A DNA stretch of 8,535 nt from Melioribacteraceae bacterium (GTDB taxonomy: Bacteria; Bacteroidota; Ignavibacteria; Ignavibacteriales; Melioribacteraceae), in contig JALWEC010000373.1 of assembly GCA_027036655.1 (NCBI GenBank), positions 1 through 8,535 of the forward strand, written 5' to 3'. The notes beneath the pieces were generated by a model. That model saw only the letters and a list, made by a program, of their open reading frames with translations. It had not been told where the DNA came from and did not search any database. This document shows, piece by piece, positions 1 through 6,900 of this stretch (position 1 is its first letter; the number at the start of each line of letters is the position of its first letter). The translations under genes and the position numbers were made by a program.

Positions 1-1
1 T

Positions 2-715
2 ACTTTGAACGACCAAACGCCTGAAAATACCGGGAACACATATTTCAGAATTACGGCATTGACGGATAATCAGGATGTTTTTTACCGTTCCAATATATTG
101 TACGGACACAGCGTGGATAACCTCGCACCTGTAGCTCCCGGCGGACTTAAAGCGGTTGGAGAAGGAACGGAAGCAAGGATAAGCTGGCAATTGAACGGAG
201 AAAATGATATTAAGAATTATCTTGTTTACCGCAGCGTAAATGAAGAAGTAAACTTTGACACGCTGGAAGTTTACGGCGCTGTTGCGGATTCGGTTTTCAC
301 TGACGAAAATCCATTGAACCGGTCCGCCTATTACTTTGTCCGCGCGGCGGATATTCACGGCAATATAGGTAATGCTTCGTCCGTATTGTTACAAGTAACT
401 GGAGTAAACGACGAAGACGGATTGCCGACAAAATATGCGCTTGGTCAGAACTACCCGAATCCGTTCAACCCGACAACCAACATAACTTACGTCATTGCGA
501 GGAGCGGAGCGACGCGGCAATCTGACGGATTGTTAGTGCAACTTAAAGTTTACGACGTACTCGGGCGCGAAGTTGCAATGCTTGTAAACGCGAAACAAAC
601 TCCGGGAAATTATTCCGTTCAATTCAACGCGAGCAAACTCGGCAGCGGAATTTACTTTTACACATTGCGAGCCGGTAATTTTACCGCAACAAAAAAGATG
701 ATATTGCTGAAATAA
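2..715 (+). CDS. C-terminal part of a T9SS-exported protein with a fibronectin-III-like domain (5' end outside window)
   Basis: The frame is open from the first bases, so the gene almost certainly starts upstream; the TTG at 5 is not a convincing start. Numbering from that TTG, residues about 40-132 look like a fibronectin type III domain: it opens APVAPGGLKAVG, has ISW then YLVYRS, and ends YYFVRAADIHGNIG before a closing strand. The residues before it could be the end of another beta-sandwich domain. Residues about 140-236 form a type A T9SS sorting domain (QNYPNPFNPTTNITY, LKVYDVLGREVA, SGIYFYTLRAGNF, TKKMILLK). In this family the tail directs passage across the outer membrane and is usually removed when the protein is anchored or released. 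The catalytic or binding part lies outside the window, so the function is unknown; fibronectin-III plus tail is common in secreted hydrolases and adhesins. The tail carries an in-frame palindromic repeat and shares a 133-bp identical stretch with the next gene. Confidence 0.9.
   Translation, partial: TLNDQTPENTGNTYFRITALTDNQDVFYRSNILYGHSVDNLAPVAPGGLKAVGEGTEARISWQLNGENDIKNYLVYRSVNEEVNFDTLEVYGAVADSVFTDENPLNRSAYYFVRAADIHGNIGNASSVLLQVTGVNDEDGLPTKYALGQNYPNPFNPTTNITYVIARSGATRQSDGLLVQLKVYDVLGREVAMLVNAKQTPGNYSVQFNASKLGSGIYFYTLRAGNFTATKKMILLK
446..578 (+). repeat. 133-bp perfect direct repeat, copy 1 (probable gene-conversion tract)
   Basis: Base-by-base comparison shows 446-578 identical to 3561-3693. 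The tract runs from the QNYPNP codons through the palindrome to the GREVA codons. The base before it (445, T versus A) and the base after it (579, T versus C) both differ, and similarity is lower on both sides. The surrounding genes are otherwise unrelated in domain content, so recent transfer of this segment between tails is likely. Confidence 0.85.
490..523 (+). repeat. Palindromic repeat in frame in sorting domain, copy 1
   Basis: A 34-bp element whose inner part (494-521) begins ATTGC and ends with its reverse complement GCAAT, with a GC-rich interior of GAG/GCG-type units. It is read in frame as VIARSGATRQS within the loop between the NITY and LKVYDVLG strands of the T9SS tail. It is identical to copy 2 (3605-3638) and differs at two bases from copy 3 (8221-8254). 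From memory, very similar palindromes are dispersed, mostly between genes, in many bacterial genomes; this was not searched. Confidence 0.8.
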
Positions 716-815
716 TATCAAACAGAAACGATAAGCAATAAAGTGTTAGAAAGAATTAAGAATGAATGAATAATAATAAACGATGATGCAGTCAGGGAAA
801 AATAGTTATTAAAAT

Positions 816-820
816 GGAGA
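816..820 (+). promoter_or_regulatory. Ribosome binding site of the 1001-residue gene
   Basis: GGAGA ends four bases before the ATG at 825. It is a short Shine-Dalgarno match, but it supports this start, which is also followed directly by a good signal peptide. No convincing promoter could be picked out in the AT-rich 716-824 gap. Confidence 0.5.
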
Positions 821-824
821 TACT

Positions 825-3800
825 ATGAAAGGTGTTAAAATCGGTTTTTACATGACAATAATTCTTTCACTATTAACATTAAATATGTTGGCACAAAATG
901 TTGCGCTTGGCATGACTTATGGAGAAAGTAGAATTGTAAAAACGAAAATTGATTTAAACGGTAAAACAAGCTCGTTTTCTTCGGAGCATTTTTCGGGCAA
1001 TGTTTCCGGCGTTTGGGATGCCGATACGGTTTATATCGATGGAGATATTTCCATTCCGCGAGATTCCTCGCTGACCATTATCCCCGGAACAAATGTTTAT
1101 TTTACCGGTGAATATAAGTTTGATGTTTACGGCACACTGACTGCCAACGGAACGGAAGCCGACAGCATATTTTTCTTTTCCGATTCGCTGCGCGAGATTT
1201 CAACTTATCCATATTTTGCAGGATTCTGGTACGGAGTTGTTTTTCATTCAACAGATGAAAACGGACAGATCCCGTCGTCGTTGGAATATTGTAACATTAA
1301 ATACGCGTATCCGGTTTGGTTGGATGAAATGAGTAGCCGGTACGGCGGCGGATTGGTGTTTTATAAATCTCAAATTAATGTTTCGAACACGGCAATAAAG
1401 GATTGTATTGACGATGATTTGACGAGAGGCGTTTTTTCGGCGATTTATTCGAGCGGAAATGTAAGCGGAATATCGTTTACCAAAACTATTTCGCCTTATA
1501 GAGCGGGAACGATGACGCTGATAAACTCCGATGTAAATGTCGAAAATTTGTATATGAACGACGCTTACGGACTTTACATTGACAGTTCAACGGTAAGCAT
1601 AAAAAATTCGATTATTGAGAACTGTTCGCCATACGCACAATGGGGTTTCGTGAATTCAGTTAATTCCGAAGTGGAATTATCCGGTTGTGAAATTTCAAAT
1701 AATAACGGAATTGGCGTCTTCGCAAAATTCTCTTCTTTTGTAATTAAGCATACGAAAGTTAGCAATAACACGGAAGAAGGCGGAATATTCATTGAATCGC
1801 CTTCGACTTTTGCCAATTGTGAAATTCTTGAAAACGGGGCAACCGGTTTGCGTTTTCAGTCGGACCAAAATTGGCAAACTACTTTTACGTCCGATATTCA
1901 AAATTGCTTGATAGCTAAAAATAACGGGAGAGGAATTTATTTTCTCTCGAAAAACAACGCGAATATCGTTAACTGCACAATTGCTGATAACAACTACGCT
2001 AACGGTTGGGCGGGAATCCAGACCGGCGACGAGCCGACTTACGTAACCAACAGCATTGTTTGGAATAACGGCTCTGATTTGGAATTCCAAGCGGGCGGAC
2101 TTTACACTTATTCGATTGTCCAAGGAAATTACGTTGGACAAGATACGGCGACTACAAATCTCGATAATTACGACCCTGTTTTCCGCAATGCGACAAACGG
2201 CGATTATCATCTGCAGAGCGTCGATTGCGGTTACGCCTTTAATTCTCCGGGAATAGACGCCGGTCATCCCGCGATTAATGATTTTGTGCTAGATTGCCCT
2301 TCGGCGGGCCTCGGAACGATAGCATCCGACATCGGTGCTTATGGCGGAGCGCAAAACCGGTGGGATGAAACCGTTCTTCCAAGTTGCCATTTTAGGGGCG
2401 AAGTTTCCGGAATCTGGGATTGCGAGGAAATTTATGTAGATGGAGATATTACAATACCCGAGGGAGATACGCTGCAGATTACATCTAATGTCGAATGGGT
2501 ACATATCACCGGTCCTTATCGAATAAATGTTGAAGGTGTTTTGCTTGCCATAGGACCGGAAAACGAAGGACCAACTGATGTTAACGGAAATTACATTAAA
2601 TTTCAGGGAAACAGTGGTTTAGGTGAAAGATGGATGGGAATAGATTTTAGAAATCTCAATGATAGTAATGTCGGCAGATCCATAATTGAAAATTGCAGAT
2701 TTGATTATACCAGAGATTTGAATTTCGGGGGCGCATTAACAATTATAAACTCCGATAAAGTTACTATCAAGCATTCGGTATTTTATGCAAACCTTGCAAG
2801 AGTAGGAGGCGCAATTTATCTAAGTGATTCCGATATCAATATTGAGGATTGTTACTTCCAATTGAATGGAAAAGATTTGGATCAAAGCGGTGAAATGACT
2901 TCCGCCGGTGGAGCTCTTTACATTAAAAATTCAAATCCTTATATGCATAAATTACAATTTATAAATAATTTTGCTGTTATTGCCGGGGCAATGTATCTTG
3001 AAAATTCCTCTCCGGTAATAAGTAATATGTTAATGGTTAAAAACGAGACAACAGGAAATGATGGAAGCGGGTTGATTTGTTCGTTAGAGTCATCTCCCAG
3101 AATAATAAATATGACTGCCGCAGATAATGTGTCTGGAAATGCAAGTGGATGTGTGACTGTTCACTCAGGTTCAAATCCAACAATAATCAACAGCATTTTG
3201 TATGGAAACAGCAAGCCTGAAATATTTCTTGATGAAGGGACTGCAACAGTAACATATTCTCTTGTGGATTCTGCTTCAACTCAAAATTGGTTCGGGGTCG
3301 GCTGTTTGGACGAAGACCCATATTTTAAGATGACAATCGGCAACTACTACTATTTATCAACAATGGCTTGCGGCGACGGAGTAAACTCCCCCGCAATAGA
3401 TGCAGGGCATCCCGATTCGCTCGACGCCGTTATTGATTGCCAACAAGGTCTCGGAACAGTTCGCGCGGATATGGGATATTACGGAGGAAGATATTCTGAA
3501 ATGCATGTCGGAGTTAGCGAAGGGAATGATAATCAAATCCCCTTAAAATATGAATTGTCACAGAACTACCCGAATCCGTTCAACCCGACAACCAACATAA
3601 CTTACGTCATTGCGAGGAGCGGAGCGACGCGGCAATCTGACGGATTGTTAGTGCAACTTAAAGTTTACGACGTACTCGGGCGCGAAGTTGCAACGCTTGT
3701 AAACGCGAAGCAAACTCCGGGTAAGTATTCCGTTCAGTTCGACGCGAATCATCTTTCGAGCGGCGTTTACTTCTACACATTGCGAGCCGGTAATTTTGTT

Positions 3801-3830
3801 CAAACAAGAAAAATGGTCTTGATGAGATAA
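825..3830 (+). CDS. Exported right-handed beta-helix protein, two modules plus T9SS sorting tail
   Basis: This is a 1001-residue protein. Residues 1-23 are a signal peptide (MKGVK, then a hydrophobic run, probable cut LA|QN). Residues 24-57 are an unassigned linker. Module A spans about 58-508 and module B about 525-888. Each opens with a beta-helix cap of the form G-x-VSG-(V/I)-W-D ... GDI(S/T)IP ... L.I ... FTG/ITG-Y ... G.L.A.G, continues with short N/S-rich parallel beta-helix rungs, and closes with DP.F ... Y.L ... SP.IDAGHP ... GAYGG or GYYGG. That ending resembles the end segment of many secreted beta-helix proteins. Module B has GGA(I/L) and FxxN rungs (FYAN, FQLN, FINN) like chlamydial Pmp repeats. 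Residues about 905-1001 are a type A sorting domain, so export to the cell surface or medium through T9SS is expected. Cysteines lie in pairs at module ends (C468/C491, C521/C533, C849/C872, also C827). No catalytic site of a pectate-lyase-like enzyme was recognised; ligand or substrate is unknown. It is paralogous to the C-terminal two thirds of the next gene. Confidence 0.93.
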   Translation: MKGVKIGFYMTIILSLLTLNMLAQNVALGMTYGESRIVKTKIDLNGKTSSFSSEHFSGNVSGVWDADTVYIDGDISIPRDSSLTIIPGTNVYFTGEYKFDVYGTLTANGTEADSIFFFSDSLREISTYPYFAGFWYGVVFHSTDENGQIPSSLEYCNIKYAYPVWLDEMSSRYGGGLVFYKSQINVSNTAIKDCIDDDLTRGVFSAIYSSGNVSGISFTKTISPYRAGTMTLINSDVNVENLYMNDAYGLYIDSSTVSIKNSIIENCSPYAQWGFVNSVNSEVELSGCEISNNNGIGVFAKFSSFVIKHTKVSNNTEEGGIFIESPSTFANCEILENGATGLRFQSDQNWQTTFTSDIQNCLIAKNNGRGIYFLSKNNANIVNCTIADNNYANGWAGIQTGDEPTYVTNSIVWNNGSDLEFQAGGLYTYSIVQGNYVGQDTATTNLDNYDPVFRNATNGDYHLQSVDCGYAFNSPGIDAGHPAINDFVLDCPSAGLGTIASDIGAYGGAQNRWDETVLPSCHFRGEVSGIWDCEEIYVDGDITIPEGDTLQITSNVEWVHITGPYRINVEGVLLAIGPENEGPTDVNGNYIKFQGNSGLGERWMGIDFRNLNDSNVGRSIIENCRFDYTRDLNFGGALTIINSDKVTIKHSVFYANLARVGGAIYLSDSDINIEDCYFQLNGKDLDQSGEMTSAGGALYIKNSNPYMHKLQFINNFAVIAGAMYLENSSPVISNMLMVKNETTGNDGSGLICSLESSPRIINMTAADNVSGNASGCVTVHSGSNPTIINSILYGNSKPEIFLDEGTATVTYSLVDSASTQNWFGVGCLDEDPYFKMTIGNYYYLSTMACGDGVNSPAIDAGHPDSLDAVIDCQQGLGTVRADMGYYGGRYSEMHVGVSEGNDNQIPLKYELSQNYPNPFNPTTNITYVIARSGATRQSDGLLVQLKVYDVLGREVATLVNAKQTPGKYSVQFDANHLSSGVYFYTLRAGNFVQTRKMVLMR
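996..3496 (+). repeat. Paralogous module A-B block, copy 1
   Basis: Two consecutive beta-helix modules matching 5636-8112 in the next gene in order and in length (A 451 versus 446 residues, B 364 versus 361). Similarity is uneven. It is highest at the ends of the modules: 3300-3496 versus 7916-8112 differs at 19 of 197 bases, 18 of them synonymous. It is weaker in the middle rungs. The pattern fits duplication of an A-B-tail gene followed by divergence. Confidence 0.85.
3561..3693 (+). repeat. 133-bp perfect direct repeat, copy 2
   Basis: Identical to 446-578, offset 3115 bases. It covers residues 913-956 of the encoded protein and includes palindrome copy 2. After one mismatch at 3694, similarity continues with scattered differences to the end of the gene. 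Confidence 0.85.
3605..3638 (+). repeat. Palindromic repeat in frame in sorting domain, copy 2
   Basis: Same 34 bp as copy 1, with ATTGC/GCAAT ends at 3609-3636. It is in frame and encodes VIARSGATRQS between the NITY and LKVYDVLG strands of the sorting domain of the 1001-residue protein. Confidence 0.8.
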
Positions 3831-3854
3831 AAAAAATAGGGCATTGTGAATTTT

Positions 3855-3882
3855 ACCTCGAAGGCGCTAGTCCTTTCAAGGT
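3855..3882. repeat. Imperfect stem-loop in the second intergenic gap
   Basis: ACCTCGAAGG (3855-3864) can pair with the sequence ending TTCAAGGT (to 3882): ten positions with one C/A mismatch and one G-U pair, closing a loop of about eight bases. It starts 24 bases past the upstream stop. No T-run follows on the plus strand, so an ordinary intrinsic terminator is not well supported; a decayed palindromic repeat or an mRNA 3'-end structure are alternatives. Confidence 0.45.
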
Positions 3883-3944
3883 TGAGCATTAACGAAATAA
3901 ACGCTACATTTAGTCGTAAAATAAGTTCATAAAAATATTAAAAC

Positions 3945-3951
3945 AAGGAAG
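3945..3951 (+). promoter_or_regulatory. Ribosome binding site of the 1496-residue gene
   Basis: AAGGAAG lies four bases before the ATG at 3956, a good Shine-Dalgarno match. With the signal peptide directly after the ATG it fixes this start. The preceding 3890-3944 is AT-rich and may hold a promoter, but no clear pair of boxes was found. Confidence 0.65.
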
Positions 3952-3955
3952 AATA

Positions 3956-6900
3956 ATGAAACCAAGAAAAATTATAATTTATCTTTTAACTTTAATATTG
4001 GTTTTCGCTGTAAATACTTTTGCGCAAACGGAAATTGAAGGCGGAAACGTAAGCGGCGTTTGGAATAAAGCCAATTCTCCGTATATAATAAACGGAGATA
4101 TTTCAATTGAAAGATACGGAACTCTTACAATTGAACCGGGGGTTGAAGTCCGGTTTAACGGTTCTTATTATTTTTATTGTTATGGCAGATTACTCTCCGT
4201 CGGAACAATGGAAGATTCGATTCGCTTCACTGCTATTGACACATCTACCGGATGGAAGGGAATGCGTTTTATAGACCAGAATAGTTTTCCCACACAACCT
4301 TCGGAAATAGCTTTCTCTGTTTTTTCTTACGGTAAGGCGGAAAATAACGGTAATGGCGGTTACTATGATAATGATTCGTCTAACGGCGGGGCGATAGCGT
4401 TGATAAATACTTCCAATATTGAAATCAGAAATTCTTCTTTCCATAACAACTCAGCCCTCGAAGGCGGCGCGCTTCTTATTAAAGATTCCGCTCCGCTTGT
4501 GCTGAATTCGGTTTTCTATAATAACAAAGCTCTTGGCGACCCTATAGATGATACTGTAACCGGAGGAGGCGCTATAAGAATAAAAGATTCCGATGCAAGA
4601 ATAATTCAAAACGATTTTTATAATAACTACACGAACACATGGGGCGCTTCTATTTCTGTAAGCGGAAATTCAGGCGTAGAGCTAAAATATCTAAATATTC
4701 AAGATAATATTGGTAATTATGCAGTAGTGCTTTCCACATCGCTTCCCTTTACTTTTTCTCATTCCAATATTAGTGGTAACCGACATGGCGTTTATGTGGA
4801 AATTTCCTCTGTCAACGGATTACAAGTAGGTTTTTTAAAGAACTTAAAAATTTCCGGTATTATTGGATTCGCATTAGATGTTCTTGGCAATTTGGTAGTT
4901 CTTGAGAACTCCATTGTTAATAATAATATGTCTTACAATACTATTTATGTAGGTGGCGATTTGGAATTGCTAAATTCGGTAGTTGTCGATAACTATTGCG
5001 AGGACGATGTAATAGACGGTTATAGCGAGTGGGGGTATAATTTCCCTTTAACTGTAATGAACTCGGTTATTTGGGGAAATACTTACGGAATTGACAATCC
5101 GCCGGTTCCTATTGGGGATAACACAATCGGCGTTTATTATTCGGATGTGCAGGGAAGCCGCAGCGAATATATTGATTGGGGTTCGGGAGTTTTAAATACG
5201 GACCCTAAATTCGAAAATAGCGCTTCAGGGAATTATCATCTTTCGCTTGATTCTCCTTTAATTGACGCAGGGAATCCAGATTCAAACTATTTTGATATTC
5301 ACGGAGGCTGGGGAACAAGCAGAAACGATATGGGAGCTTACGGGGGCAAATATGCATCTTGGTCGGAAAAGCCGGTCGCCGATTTTACCGCCGAAGCTAC
5401 AAGCGGAGGCGAACCGTTTGAAGTTCAGTTTATTGATAAATCTATTGGCGCAAAGAACTATTATTGGGATTTTAATAACGACGGAATTTTTGACTCAAAC
5501 GAAAGAAACCCGAAATACACTTACTCTTCTCCCGGGACTTATTCCGTAAATCTAATTGTTGAAGCTAATTCTCCTTTTTATAAGGATACCCTTTTAATTA
5601 GTGATTTTATTACCGTTAAAACCACTCACGTTTCCGGCGATGTTTCCGGCGTTTGGGACGTTGACACAATTTACGTTGAAGGCGATATTACGGTTCCGCA
5701 GGGCGAAACATTAACGATTGTTCCCGGCACGGTTGTTTACTTTACCGATTGGTACAAGTTCGACGTTCAAGGTCAATTAATTGCGGAAGGCACGGAGGAT
5801 GAAAACATTATTTTTGACGCTCCGGAAAATGTTCTTTGGCACGGAGTCCGTTTTTACAATACGGATGAAAACAATCAGCCGGTTTCGAGCGTTAAACATT
5901 GTCAGTTTACCAAAGTCGGCGGCGGCAGTTGGGGTAACCCGGGTTGGCCTGCTTTATATTTTGTTCATTCAACCGCATCGGTTTCGAATTCAAAAATCTT
6001 TTGTTCCAGCGAACAACCTAATTACAGTATGAGCGTTATAAATTCCGGCGGAAGTATTTCCAATACGGAATTTAACGATGTTTCCCCGATATATATTGAT
6101 TCTTCTTCAACTCCGGTTTTTACCAATTGTAATTTTGATTCCACGTCGATTTCAATATACAATTCTTCTCCGACAATAGATAGCTGTGTTGTTTCAAACG
6201 CTTGGAACGGCAGCGGCACGGTAGGAATTTACGGTAGTTATTCATCGCCGACAATTTCAAATACAACAATAAAAGATTGCAGTTCCACCGGCGTTTGGTT
6301 TCAGTATTCCGCCCCGGAATTTGAATTTGTAACCATTGAAAATAATTCCGGAGTTTACGGCGGAGGCGGTTATTTTCTTGAATCAACGCCTACTTTCAAA
6401 AACGTAATTGTTAAAGGAAACACGGCAACGCAAGCCGGCGGCGGGCTATTTTTTAATGCAAGCTCGAATTGGAGCGAGGTTTTCATGGCGACGTTAAATA
6501 ATTGCTTAATTGTCGGCAATACAGTTACTCTTTCCAATAAACGAGGCGCAGGCTTGTATTTTGGTTTGAACACAAAGTGTACGGCTACAATCACAAATTC
6601 CACAATTGCGGATAATGTTTCGGACGATTGGGCGGGAATTTCGTCCAGCGACCAGCAACCGCCGATTATTAATAATTCGATTGTTTGGAATAACGGCGGC
6701 AATTTGGATTTCCAAGCAGGTGGACTTTACACTTATTCGATTATTCAAGGTAATTACGTTGGGCAAGATACCGCATCGACTAATCTCGACAACGTCGATC
6801 CGCTTTTCCGCGACGCGGCTAACGGCGATTATCATTTGCAAAGCGCTTCTTGCGGTTACAACTCCGATTCTCCGGCTATTGACGCCGGACATCCCGCGAT

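Noticed and set aside
5..7. TTG as the start of the first gene
   Set aside because: The frame is open to the window edge and no ribosome binding site or signal peptide is seen; an exported protein must begin with a signal peptide, so the true start is upstream.
1695..2267. 190-codon open frame on the minus strand, with a similar one at 6506-7063
   Set aside because: Both lie wholly inside the beta-helix genes and resemble each other only because the plus-strand genes are paralogues. Neither shows a plausible domain, signal or ribosome binding site.
5262..5549. 95-codon plus-strand open frame across the PKD start
   Set aside because: Shifted-frame shadow of a clear PKD-containing protein; its composition is not protein-like and it has no start context.
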